64,000 nucleotides of DNA. Origin: DAOTTI01 sp034437795. Lineage in GTDB: Bacteria > Chloroflexota > UBA11872 > UBA12225. The stretch's first letter is position 1. The number at the start of each line of letters is the position of its first letter. Below are positions 43,334 to 51,812 of this stretch, piece after piece. Position numbers and translations under genes: made by a program. Below the pieces are notes generated by a model. The model worked only from the letters and a program-made list of their open reading frames with translations. It did not search any database and had not been told where the DNA came from. The stretch is taken from positions 1 through 64,000 of the forward strand of contig DAOTTI010000137.1 in assembly GCA_034437795.1 (NCBI GenBank), given 5' to 3'.

Positions 43334-44347
43334 ATGGAGCCGCTCCACGGCGTTGACTACCGCGAGGCGGAAGCGGACGACTGGCCGGCCATTGGCGCGC
43401 TGATCGGGCGGACGCCGGACGAGGCGGCGCAGCTACGACGGCAGCTCCAGCAGGGTTACGACCCCTGGTTCGCCCACGTGGCGACCACCGTGGCCACGAC
43501 GGTGCCGGTCGCGCCCGGTGCTGGCGCCCCGCAGCGCCTGGCCGGCGTGGTCGTGGCGGGGGTGCCTCGCGGCGCCGGCGCGGCAGTAGCCGGCGAGCCA
43601 GGCGAGCAGCGCGAGGTGCGCGTCCTGTGGCTGGAGGTCGCTCCCAGCCTCCGCCGGCAGGGGATCGGCACACGGTTGCTGGAGCTGGCCCTCGACGACG
43701 CCCGCGCGCATGGCGTACGGCGCGCCGCGCTGCTCGTCGACGCGACCCAGTTCGAGGCCCTGGCGCTCTTCCGGAAGCTCGGCTTTCAGATCGAGAGCGA
43801 GACCCTGGCCCTCGTCCTGGGCCCAGAACCCGCTCGTGCCGTCGCCGGCGCCCAGCCTGAGCCGGAGGCAGGGGCGACGCTACGGCCCCTGACGCTTGAC
43901 GACGTCCCGCAGCTGGCGGGGCTGCTGATCGAGCTGGGGGTGGAGCGGGCCGCCCGCCCGCACGATGACCTTACGGCGCTGACCCCCAGCGAGGTGGAGT
44001 ACTGGCTGCAGCAGGCGCCGACGGTGGCGTACGCCGCCTGGGAGCAGCGTGACCCACAGACGGCGCTGGGCCTGGCGTGGGCCTCCCGCCGCCGGAACGA
44101 CGCGGTGCTGCGCTTCATCGGTGTGCACGACGACGCGCGCCGGCGCGGCATCGGGCGGGCGCTGCTCGGCGCGCTGGTGGAGGGACTGGCCCGGCCCCCG
44201 GCGGCCGGCGGGCCAGGCGCGGGCCACGCGGGGCGCTACCGACCCCTGCGCGCGCAGCTGCACGACGCGGGCGATGAGCGTGAGTTCTTCCGCCGGATCG
44301 GCTTTGCGGCGGAGCGGATCACGTACGAGATGGCCCGGTCCCTCTAG
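43334..44347 (+). CDS. Tandem GNAT acetyltransferase
   Basis: 337 residues with two GNAT domains. Domain 1 (about 8-165) has the acetyl-CoA motif VAPSLRRQGIGTRLLELAL and FRKLGFQIESETL. Domain 2 (about 180-337) has VHDDARRRGIGRALLGALV and FFRRIGFAAERITYEM. Both keep the R/Q-x-x-G-x-G/A loop, so both could bind CoA. The substrate is unknown. Low-complexity insert near residues 55-95. Confidence 0.88.
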   Translation: MEPLHGVDYREAEADDWPAIGALIGRTPDEAAQLRRQLQQGYDPWFAHVATTVATTVPVAPGAGAPQRLAGVVVAGVPRGAGAAVAGEPGEQREVRVLWLEVAPSLRRQGIGTRLLELALDDARAHGVRRAALLVDATQFEALALFRKLGFQIESETLALVLGPEPARAVAGAQPEPEAGATLRPLTLDDVPQLAGLLIELGVERAARPHDDLTALTPSEVEYWLQQAPTVAYAAWEQRDPQTALGLAWASRRRNDAVLRFIGVHDDARRRGIGRALLGALVEGLARPPAAGGPGAGHAGRYRPLRAQLHDAGDEREFFRRIGFAAERITYEMARSL

Positions 44348-44442
44348 CCTTGTAGGCTCAGCGGCCGGCTTCGCGTGGTCGCGCGGGAGCCGCTCGGCGT
44401 GGCAGCCGATCGCGCCCTGCCGCGCGGGCCCTCCCGTCCATC

Positions 44443-44456
44443 GGTGAGCGCTCACC
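44443..44456. promoter_or_regulatory. LacI-type 14-bp palindrome in an empty intergenic region
   Basis: GGTGAGCGCTCACC is a perfect palindrome whose centre matches the symmetric lac operator core (TGAGCGCTCA). It lies 280 bases before the next gene. No LacI-family gene is in the window. The rest of 44348-44735 shows nothing else recognisable. Confidence 0.3.
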
Positions 44457-44735
44457 CATGGTGCCCACGGCATCTATGGCGCGCTCACCGGAAGGGCAGC
44501 GGTAGCGGGCTGTGCGCCGCGGATGGGGGCATCAGGCGGCGCCGTTCTCGCGGCTCCTGGCCCGAGCTCCACGACTGGCGGGGACACAATCTGGCGGGGC
44601 CGTCCAGACCGCGGAAGGAGCTGCCCTACCTGCCTTCCCTTCTCCGTCCAGACGTAGTACACTGGGGACAGGCGCCATCCGCGCGAGGCAGCGCGGGGAG
44701 GCGCGATACAACGAAGTTCTGTCCAGGAGCGAGCA

Positions 44736-45035
44736 ATGGCGCTTGCCTATACTGAGAGCGAATCTGGCCCGCGCACGGCAGCCGCGCAACCTTCCCCGCA
44801 CGCAGGACCGGGGCAGTTCACACCTGCTGAGCCGTTTGTCCTCCATCCCGTCGAGCTTCGCCAGCTCTGGCAGGCCTATCGCGACCTGCTGGAGCTGCAC
44901 CACCACGAAGTGGTCAACGACGAGGACTTTGAGGACGCGCACCGGCTGCTGGTGGAGCAGGTGCTGCCGCTGCGGGCCATCCTGCGGGCGCAAGAGCGGC
45001 TGGTGGTGGATCCCAGCGTCGAGCTGACCTATTGA
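44736..45035 (+). CDS. Small hypothetical protein
   Basis: 99 residues. A disordered N-terminus (about 1-30) is followed by a helical part: HPVELRQLWQAYRDLLELHH, HEVVNDEDFEDAHRLLVEQV, LRAILRAQERLVVDPSVEL. The composition looks like a real, soluble protein. No family recognised. ATG 44736 lies after AGGAGCGAGCA; the gene stands alone. Confidence 0.6.
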   Translation: MALAYTESESGPRTAAAQPSPHAGPGQFTPAEPFVLHPVELRQLWQAYRDLLELHHHEVVNDEDFEDAHRLLVEQVLPLRAILRAQERLVVDPSVELTY

Positions 45036-45120
45036 GCGACTGTGCAACGCTGCGCCGCAGCGACGCGCCGCCACGAACGGGGTACAGCTTCCCGCTTCCT
45101 GGCCCTGGCTTCTGCGTGAG

Positions 45121-45302
45121 TGAAGCCCTCACCCTCTCACAGGGAGAGGGAATTGGTAGGCAGGGCCCTCACCCTCCCTTTGGGAGCGGGGACTTGAGGC
45201 GGAACCCTCACCCTAACCCTCTCCACAGAGAGAGGGAGACATGTCCAGCGAGGCGGCCGTCTGGGCCGGGCCCTAACTCTCTCCCTGTGGGAGAGGGAAC
45301 TG
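45121..45302. repeat. Family A repeat array (four units)
   Basis: Units at about 45124-45150, 45164-45195, 45205-45238 and 45270-45300, each with CCCTCACCCT or CCCTAACTCT and a CTCTCCC/GGGAGAG-type hairpin. No gene in 45036-45403. Confidence 0.8.
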
Positions 45303-45403
45303 AACAGAGCGCGTCCGGAAGAGTTGGTTGCACTCCCAGGGAAGCGAGCCTTTTTCGGCGCCCCGGCCGCAGGCTACACTGTGCCACGTGAGAACGTGGA
45401 AAC

Positions 45404-45970
45404 GTGGCCATGACTGCTGAAGTCATCCGCGGCCTGTTCGCCCTGGCCGGGTACATCGCCACCATCTTCGCCGCCAACTGGTTCGTCGCCCACGTGGGGA
45501 CGGTGTGCGCCCCTGACGGGCCGTGCCTCATCCCTGTGGGTTTCGGGCTGATGGCCCCAAGCGGCGTGCTCTGGGTCGGGGCCGCCCTCTTCTTGCGCGA
45601 CCTGGTGCAGGACGCGCTCGGGCGGCGGGCGACGGTGGTCGGCATCCTGCTTGGCGCGGCCCTGAGTACCTTTGCGGCGGGGCCGGCGCTGGCCGTGGCC
45701 AGCGGGGCGGCCTTTCTGCTCTCCGAGCTGGCCGATTTTCTGGTCTACACGCCCCTGCGCGAGCGTGGCCGGCACGTCCTGGCCGTGCTGAGCAGCGGCG
45801 TGGTGGGGAGCCTCGTCGACAGCGCCGTCTTCCTCTGGCTGGCCTTTGGCTCGCTGGCGTTCCTGGCGGCGCAGTTCGTGGGCAAGACGGAGGTCACCGC
45901 CCTATGCGCCGCCCTGGTCTGGCTCTGGCGCCGGCGCGCGGCGGCCGCCCAGGTGGCGCCGGCCCGCTGA
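45404..45970 (+). CDS. VUT-family transporter (queuosine-precursor-transporter-like)
   Basis: 188 residues, five to six helices. GYIATIFAANWFVAHVG, SGVLWVGAALFLRDLVQDALGRR (in parts; the family has FxxRDxxQ/E) and SSGVVGSLVDSAVFLWLAFG fit the putative vitamin uptake transporter family (YhhQ-like), which imports queuosine precursors or similar. It is smaller than typical 220-residue members, and has a GPCLIPVG loop between the first two helices. Start GTG 45404 or ATG 45410. Confidence 0.8.
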   Translation: MAMTAEVIRGLFALAGYIATIFAANWFVAHVGTVCAPDGPCLIPVGFGLMAPSGVLWVGAALFLRDLVQDALGRRATVVGILLGAALSTFAAGPALAVASGAAFLLSELADFLVYTPLRERGRHVLAVLSSGVVGSLVDSAVFLWLAFGSLAFLAAQFVGKTEVTALCAALVWLWRRRAAAAQVAPAR

Positions 45971-46027
45971 CGAGGGGGCTCACCGTGCAGGCTCCCGCGC
46001 CACCGGACCACCCGTTGCAGGTCGCAC

Positions 46028-46060
46028 GTTGAACTTTGCACTTTGCACTTTGAACTCTGA
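46028..46060. repeat. Heptanucleotide repeat tract
   Basis: Head-to-tail seven-base units (CTTTGCA twice, with TTTGAAC/TTGAACT variants) just upstream of the phosphatase/sulfatase-fold gene. Confidence 0.55.
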
Positions 46061-46076
46061 AGTCGTATTCCGTGAC

Positions 46077-47489
46077 ATGAACTTCATCGTCATCGTCTCC
46101 GACAGCTTTCGGTACGACCACCTCGGCGCCGCGCAGAACGCCGCGAACGCCGCCAGCCCGCTCAACTCGGGGATCGGTGCTCCCCATACGCCCCACCTCG
46201 ACCGGCTGGCGGCTGAAGGGGTGCTGTTCGAGCGGGCGCACACGGGCTCCTACGCCACGGTGCCCAACCGCTACGAGCTGCTGACCGGCCGCTACGTGTG
46301 CACCTACACGCGGGGCTGGGAGCCGCTGCCCAGGCATGAGGTGGTCCTGGCCCAGGTATTGGGCGAGGCCGGCTACACCTCGATGATGCTGGTCGATACG
46401 CCGCACATCCTCAAGGATGGGTTCCACTTCGACCGCGGGTTCACCGCCTGGCAATGGTTCCGCGGCCAGGAAGGGGACCGGTTCATGACCGATCCGCTGG
46501 AGGTGCGCCTGCCCTGCGCTCCGGAAAAGCTGCGCAACCCCTTCACCACGATGGTGCAGTACCTGCGTAACGTGTCGCGCCGCCAGCGGGAGGAGGACTA
46601 CTTCGCCCCGCAGACGCTGGGGGCCGCCATCCGCTGGCTGGAGGGGAACCACCGGCGAGAGAGGTTCTTTCTCTACATCGATACGTTCGACCCCCACGAG
46701 CCGTGGGACCCGCCCCGCCACTACGTCGACCTGTACGATCCGGGGTATGACGGGGAGGAGGTGATCTACCCGGCCTACGGCCCGATCAATATCCTCAGCG
46801 AGCCCGAAGGCCGGCACTGCCGCGCGCTGTACGCCGGCGAGGTAACGATGGTCGACGCGTGGGTCGGGCGCCTGCTGGCGAAGGTGGACGAGCTGGGCCT
46901 GCGGGACACCACCGCCATCTTGTTCATCGCCGACCACGGCTTCATGCTCGGCGAGCAGGGCTGGATTGGCAAGGGGCGCTGCCCGCTCTACGAGCCGCTC
47001 AATCACGTCCCCCTGATCATGCGCGTGCCCGGCATCCAGGGCGGCCGGCGGCTGAGCGCCTACGCCCAGGCCGCCGACCTGATGCCCACCATCCTCGACC
47101 TCGCAGGCGTGCCTAATCCGGGCACCACCCACGGCAAGTCGCTCGTCCCCGTGCTGCGGGGCGAGCGGGACCACGTCCGCGAGGTGTGCGTCTCCACCAC
47201 GTCGCTGGCTCAGCGCATCGATCCCGGCACCGCCGCGGCCGGCGCGCTTCCGGCGGGGCTGCGCTCAATGATCCAGGTGCCGGGCTGGGCGATGCTCTAC
47301 GGGCCGGGCGCGGAGCCGCAGCTCTTTGACATGGCGGCCGATCCGCGCCAGGAACGCAACCTGTGGCCGGCCCGGCACGATAAGGCGCGGGAGCTCTGGG
47401 CGGCGTACGTCGATTGGCTGCGCTCCGTGCAGACCCCCGAGCCGTTCCTGGCGCCGATTGCTGCCGACCCGCGTTTCGCCACGGCGTAG
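46077..47489 (+). CDS. Alkaline-phosphatase/sulfatase superfamily enzyme with Thr at the nucleophile position
   Basis: 470 residues. The start FIVIVSDSFRYDHLG carries the metal-binding Asp (D9). The normal sulfatase CxPSR/SxPSR signature is replaced by TVPNRYELLTG (Thr61). The second half has TFDPHEPWDPP, TMVDAWVGRLL and FIADHGFMLGEQGW, with the other metal ligands, and a Lys in WIGKGRCPLYEP. Without Cys or Ser, formylglycine cannot form. Thr is the nucleophile in phosphodiesterase/pyrophosphatase members, so a phospho-substrate is possible. Homologues are usually annotated sulfatase. ATG 46077 with no strong RBS. Confidence 0.85.
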   Translation: MNFIVIVSDSFRYDHLGAAQNAANAASPLNSGIGAPHTPHLDRLAAEGVLFERAHTGSYATVPNRYELLTGRYVCTYTRGWEPLPRHEVVLAQVLGEAGYTSMMLVDTPHILKDGFHFDRGFTAWQWFRGQEGDRFMTDPLEVRLPCAPEKLRNPFTTMVQYLRNVSRRQREEDYFAPQTLGAAIRWLEGNHRRERFFLYIDTFDPHEPWDPPRHYVDLYDPGYDGEEVIYPAYGPINILSEPEGRHCRALYAGEVTMVDAWVGRLLAKVDELGLRDTTAILFIADHGFMLGEQGWIGKGRCPLYEPLNHVPLIMRVPGIQGGRRLSAYAQAADLMPTILDLAGVPNPGTTHGKSLVPVLRGERDHVREVCVSTTSLAQRIDPGTAAAGALPAGLRSMIQVPGWAMLYGPGAEPQLFDMAADPRQERNLWPARHDKARELWAAYVDWLRSVQTPEPFLAPIAADPRFATA

Positions 47490-47557
47490 GGCGTCCACTC
47501 GTTGAGCGCCCGCTGCGCCGGCCGCCACGTGGGATGGGGGCGTAGCGCGGAGTGTTG

Positions 47558-47650
47558 AGGGGCGGAGCCTTCACCCTGGCCTTCTCCCAGGGGGAGAGGG
47601 AACTACAAGGTGCCCTCACCCTAACCCTCCTCCTCTAGGAGAGGGAACGG
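47558..47650. repeat. Family A repeats
   Basis: Two units (about 47565-47603 and 47610-47648), each with a CCCTCACCCT-like lead-in and an inverted pair around CCCAGGGGG or CTCTAG, ending in GGAGAGGGAAC. Confidence 0.75.
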
Positions 47651-47687
47651 AGAGCGAACCGAATGGACCGCGTCGTGGTAATTGGAG

Positions 47688-48487
47688 GTGAACGGATCGC
47701 CCCGTGGATGGCCGGCGAACCGCATAGGGCATGAGCCCGATGAGTTCGGGGACGTTGCGCTGGTGACGCAGGCGCAGCGGGGAGATGACGCCGCCTTCGA
47801 GCAACTGGTCCGGCGCTACCAGGACGCGGCCTTCCGCACCGCCTACCGCATCACCGGAGAGGCGCACAAGGCAGAGGACGCCGCCCAGGAGGCGTTCGTC
47901 AAGGCTTACTGCCACCTGGCGCGGTTTCGGACGGGCGCGCCCTTCGGGCCGTGGCTGCCGCGGATCGTCGTCAACGAGGCGCGCAACCGGCGCACCGCCG
48001 CTAGCCGGCGCGCCGGCCTGGGCCAGCCGGTCTCGCTGGCGGATGCGCGGGCACGGGTGGCGTTCACGGTCCTGGTGCCCGACCTGCCGGAGCTGGCCTG
48101 CCGGAAGAGGTCTACGCCGGCACGGCGCCACCCGGCAGTCAGCTCACGCTCGTCTACCGCAGCCAGCCGGGTCTGCCACTGGCGGGAGAAACCGGCGCCG
48201 CCCTGCTCCTGACCTAGTTCCGCGGGCGCACCGACCCCGTCTTCCCGACCGAGGGGCTCGGGCCAGGGGCACGCCTGGAACAGATCACGATCGGTGGTGG
48301 CCGCGGCTACTGGATCGAGGGCCAGCCTCACCTCCTCTTCTACCAGGATGCGCACGGCCAGGTGCGGGACGACCGCGCCCGCCTGGCCGGCACCAGCCTG
48401 CTCTGGGAGCAGGGCAACCTCACCCTGCGCCCAGAGGGGACGCTGGCGAAGGAAGAGGCGCTACGCATCGCCGCATCCGTCCGGTGA
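47688..48487 (+). pseudogene. Remnant of an ECF sigma factor fused to an anti-sigma C-terminal domain
   Basis: The first part encodes ECF sigma region 2 intact: AFEQLVRRYQDAAFRTAYRI, HKAEDAAQEAFVKAYCHLAR, FGPWLPRIVVNEARNRR (47760-48000). No region 4 follows. Instead the frame continues into VSLADARARVAFTVLVPDLP, which looks like the start of an anti-sigma extracytoplasmic domain. That domain shifts frame near 48095 (LPEEVYAGTAPPG onward), meets TAG at 48215-48217 in LLLT*FRGRTDP, and continues to TGA at 48485. So the sigma region 4 and the anti-sigma N-terminal/membrane part appear deleted. The order sigma then anti-sigma is common; this locus is decayed. Confidence 0.7.
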
Positions 48488-48630
48488 CGACGGGTGCCCG
48501 CGGGGAGCATGCTTCTCTGATCCGCGCGGAACGGGGACCGTGGTGCGTGTGACACGGCGGGTGCGCGCCTGCGGGAAGCGTCGGGAACCGGCATCCTTCG
48601 CCGCTTGTAGTTACTGGCGGAGGTGCAGCG

Positions 48631-49893
48631 ATGCGTCTTGCACGGCGAGCCTGGATCGGGGTGGTCGGCGGGTCGCTCCTGGCGGCCTGCGCTCCCCAGG
48701 GCACACCCAGGGCGCCGGGCGACGGTCTCTTCGTGGCCACGACAGGTGGCCTGGTAGCGATTGGGGGCGGATACGGGCCGCAGGCGGTTCGCCCTGCCGG
48801 ATGCGGTTCCATCACCCGACTGGTCTCAGCTCTTCATCAGCCGGACGGCTGGCGATACGACCCGGCTGGTCACCGTCGACGCGCGGACCGGCGCGGAGCA
48901 GGCGACAACCAAACTGGCCGGGGCGTTTGCCGCCAGGGTCGCGGCGGCGTCCGGCCGGCCGGTGGCGCTGGCGCCGACTGGAGCGGCTGGAGCCCATGCC
49001 GGGCATCCCTGGCTGGCGGCCGGCCGCGAGCGGACTACGCTGGCCGTCGCCGATCCCAGCGGCCAGAGCCAGGCGCGCGACTTCGAGCATCAGGGCAACT
49101 ACGAGCCGGAGGCGTTCTCTAACTCGGATGGCCAGGTGTTCACGATTGAGTATCTGCCGGCCGCGGTGCCGGACCGGTACCGCGTGTGCCAGCTTGACCT
49201 ACGGACGGGGAAGGGGGGCCGCTGCCGACCCGCCTTACGACGGTGGTGGCCGTGGAGGAGATGCGAGGACAGAGCCGGATGCAGGTGCTGGCCCCCAGCC
49301 ACACGACCCTGTACACGCTCTACACCAGGCAGGAGGACCATCTGCATGCGCGCGACCCGATCCAGGCCGGGGGCACCGGCCGGCCGCGCGAGGTGGCGCA
49401 CGCCTTTGTGCTCCTCTTGAGCCTCAATGAGGGCTGGGTGTATTGCCTCGATCTACCGCTGCCCTTCGGCGCTGGTCCGGCGCAGGCGCACGCCGTCGCC
49501 ATCTCCCGTGACGGCCGCCGCGTCTGCGTCGCCGATCAGTCCAGCGCAAGGGTCGCGGTGGCAGACACCGATAGCCTCACGGTGCGGCCGCGCAGCGCCG
49601 CGATCGACGTGGGGCCCAACGGGACGGTGTACCCGGCCAGCGTGGACGCCGTGGTGGCGATGACTGGCGCCGCCCTGGCCAGCGTGGGCGCCGGGCAGGG
49701 CGGGCAGAGGCGGTGGCCCGTGCCGGGCGTGGGCTGCGGTCTGCGCCTGAGCGAGGACGGGCGGCGCCTGTACGTCGGCCTGTCGGACCGCGTGGTGATC
49801 CTGGAGACGTCAACCGGCCGGCAGATCGGCCGGATCGACGTGCCGGAGATGGAGCGCGTGCTGCACGTCGGACGCGCCTCGCCCACCACGTAA
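48631..49893 (+). pseudogene. Frameshifted beta-propeller-type lipoprotein
   Basis: Starts well: GGAGGTG, then ATG 48631 and a lipoprotein signal RRAWIGVVGGSLLAAC with lipobox Cys. The reading then continues in a second frame from about 48765 (SPDWSQLFISRTAGDTTRLV, TVDARTGAEQ, RTTLAVADPSG) and in a third from about 49225 (LPTRLTTVVAVEEM, HAVAISRDGRRVCVADQSSA, GLRLSEDGRRLYVGLSDRVV). The repeated SxDGRRxxVxD strands fit a YncE/WD40-like propeller of about 420 residues. Two frameshifts are needed to join it. Either a true pseudogene or assembly indels. It follows the decayed sigma locus. Confidence 0.65.
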
Positions 49894-50063
49894 CGGTCTG
49901 GTCGCGCCTTGCCGGGCGGCCGCGCCCTGCCCAGCAGTTTGGACGCGCCTGGCCGGTGGGCTAACGGCGCGGGCGCTCGCGGGCCATATTGTCCGCCGGC
50001 GCGTTGTCGCCGCGCGGTGCTATGTCGAACTACCTGGCTGGCGCCGGCCGGTGTTGCGCGGGC

Positions 50064-50498
50064 CTACTCTATAATGATGGTTCCCTTCATCCCCGCCTGC
50101 TCGTGCCCTGGCTGAGCGCAGTAGAACTCATAACGCCCGGGCTGCGCGGCCGCAATGAACGTACCGCTGGCCGACTGCCCCGGGGCGGCCTCGATTTTGG
50201 CGTCGGCCGTCTGGCCGCGCGTGTACAGGTCGTGCACCAGCACACCGGTGTTCCGCAGGCGGAGGGTGACCTTTTCGTTCGGCTTGACGCGGATCTCGGC
50301 CGGGGCAAAGCGAAACGAGTCGTCGCCCACAATCTGGATCGTCCGCGCCCCGCCGGCTGCTCCTGCCCTGCCGCCGCAGCCGGCCAGCAGCGCGGCCATG
50401 GCGGCAGCCGCACACAGCCCAACCGTCCGCCCCGTGAAGGCCTGGGCACACCGCAATCGCGTGCCGGCCACCACCAGCGGTGTGGCCTTGCGCTTCAT
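50064..50498 (-). CDS. Cupredoxin-domain lipoprotein (plastocyanin/azurin type)
   Basis: 144 residues. The signal region includes AAAAMAALLAGC with lipobox Cys41. The cupredoxin fold runs from about residue 52: IQIVGDDSFRFAPAEIRVKP, then type-1 copper ligands His89 (VLVHDLY), Cys127, His132 and Met137 in YEFYCAQPGHEQAGM. Likely a surface-tethered electron carrier or copper protein. Divergent from the Crp-family regulator; two GTA-N8-TAC boxes lie between the genes. The N-terminus before the hydrophobic core is longer than a typical signal, so an inner start is possible. Confidence 0.9.
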   Translation of the reverse strand: MKRKATPLVVAGTRLRCAQAFTGRTVGLCAAAAMAALLAGCGGRAGAAGGARTIQIVGDDSFRFAPAEIRVKPNEKVTLRLRNTGVLVHDLYTRGQTADAKIEAAPGQSASGTFIAAAQPGRYEFYCAQPGHEQAGMKGTIIIE

Positions 50499-50547
50499 GG
50501 CTCATTCCCCCTCGGTAAAGCCTATCTGACTTATGCGCCGCGGTGAT

Positions 50548-50561
50548 GTAAGACGGCTTAC
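50548..50561. promoter_or_regulatory. GTA-N8-TAC palindromic box 1
   Basis: GTAAGACGGCTTAC, within the divergent gap of the cupredoxin and Crp-family genes, 50 bases from the cupredoxin start. The same form as NtcA-type (Crp superfamily) sites. Followed by CCGACGCTGGGCACCCG, which is repeated after box 2. Confidence 0.45.
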
Positions 50562-50619
50562 CGACGCTGGGCACCCGACCTTAGAGATGACCGGCCACAC
50601 GGGTGCCTGAAGTGGCAAT

Positions 50620-50633
50620 GTAAGACGCATTAC
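50620..50633. promoter_or_regulatory. GTA-N8-TAC palindromic box 2
   Basis: GTAAGACGCATTAC, 72 bases after box 1 and again followed by CCGACGTGGGCACCCG. Between the boxes, GGCACCCG (50570-50577) can pair with CGGGTGCC (50600-50607). The 327-bp gap 50499-50825 holds no gene. Confidence 0.45.
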
Positions 50634-50825
50634 CGACGTGGGCACCCGTTGGGGAGACAATGCAGATGGGGCTGGAGGTCATGGCAGCCGCGCCACGACG
50701 GCGACAGCATGAATGTGGAAGTACACGGTCAAAGGGACGGGCGCTGCGTCAGCCACGATATGCGGGGTTCCGGTGGGGTGGGCGTGGAACCATGCGGGCG
50801 TTGACGGACCGCCAGGGAAGCCAGC

Positions 50826-51608
50826 ATGAGGCTCAGGCAACTGTTGAATACCTGGGGTAAGGCGCGCCGGGGCGGGAGTTCCGGCCCGGCGGCCACGGCG
50901 AGCGCCACCGCGGGCAACGGCGACCGGCGGAGCATTAAGGTGCGCTACCTCTCCGCGATCGATGACTTCTGCGATCTGTCGCCAGCCGAGCTGGAGCGCC
51001 TGGCGAAGACGACCACGATGATTACCTGCCCGCGCGGGCGGGTCATCTACCGCGCGGGCGATGCCGGCGATACGCTGTTCTTGCTCAAGGCGGGGCGGAT
51101 CCAGATCGTACGGGAGACGGCCGACGGCAAACGGCTGGTCATCGCCGTCCTTGGCCCGGGGACGTTCTTCGGTGAGATGGTCCTCCTTGGCGAGCGCCTG
51201 CCCCGCGACTCGACGGCGGAGGCGCTGGAGGACGCCCTCATCTGCGTGATGAGCCGGCGCGACGTGGAGCAGCTCATTCTGGCGGATCCGAAAGTGGGGC
51301 TCCGTTTCCTGGAGCAGGTTGGGGCACGGCTGGCCGAAACGGAGGCCATGGTGGAAGAGTTCGCCTTCAAGGCCGTCCCCGCCCGGCTGGCCGGCGTGCT
51401 GCTCCGTCTGGCCGACACAGAAGGTGGCGACCCCGCCACCATCGAGGTCACCCACCAGGAGCTGGCCGACATGGTGGCGACCTACCGTGAGACGGTCACA
51501 GTGGTGCTGCACCAGTTCCGCCAGCGCGGCCTGGTCGAGCTGGGGCGGCGCGGTATCACCATCCTGGACCGCAAGGGCCTGGATGACCAGGCTGGAGCCG
51601 AGGCGTAA
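50826..51608 (+). CDS. Crp/Fnr-family transcriptional regulator
   Basis: 260 residues. A variable N-terminus (about 1-38) is followed by the cNMP-binding-type beta-roll: PRGRVIYRAGDAGDTLFLLKAGRIQIV, GTFFGEMVLLGERLPRDSTAEALEDALICVMSR in parts. A dimer helix comes next, then the winged helix VTHQELADMVATYRETVTVVLHQFRQRGLVEL (recognition helix ATYRETVTVVLHQF). No Fnr-type N-terminal Cys cluster. PRDSTAEA resembles the phosphate-binding cassette but lacks the full cAMP residues. ATG 50826 after AGGGAAG. It may bind the boxes upstream. Confidence 0.92.
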   Translation: MRLRQLLNTWGKARRGGSSGPAATASATAGNGDRRSIKVRYLSAIDDFCDLSPAELERLAKTTTMITCPRGRVIYRAGDAGDTLFLLKAGRIQIVRETADGKRLVIAVLGPGTFFGEMVLLGERLPRDSTAEALEDALICVMSRRDVEQLILADPKVGLRFLEQVGARLAETEAMVEEFAFKAVPARLAGVLLRLADTEGGDPATIEVTHQELADMVATYRETVTVVLHQFRQRGLVELGRRGITILDRKGLDDQAGAEA

Positions 51609-51812
51609 TCTGCGGACGCATGCCGGCGTTCACGCCATCCCACCCCTACACCTGCGACCCTACCGGCACTGGCCGTGGGGGACGCTGTCGAGCGGGCATC
51701 TCCCCCCACACCAGCAAGCCTGCCGGCGCCGCCCCCTTCGTGATGTAGCTCACCGACATGCCGGGGCGCTGCCGGCACACTATACTGCCGCCACGCCCCA
51801 CTGCTTGCCCGT

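Noticed and set aside
44375..44755. 126-residue frame before the small hypothetical gene
   Set aside because: Arg/Gly/Ser-rich without fold-like pattern and no RBS; covers a region with a palindrome instead.
50660..50860. Short plus-strand frame between the GTA-N8-TAC boxes and the Crp-family gene
   Set aside because: Low-complexity, Arg-rich, overlaps the regulator start out of frame; no homology signal.
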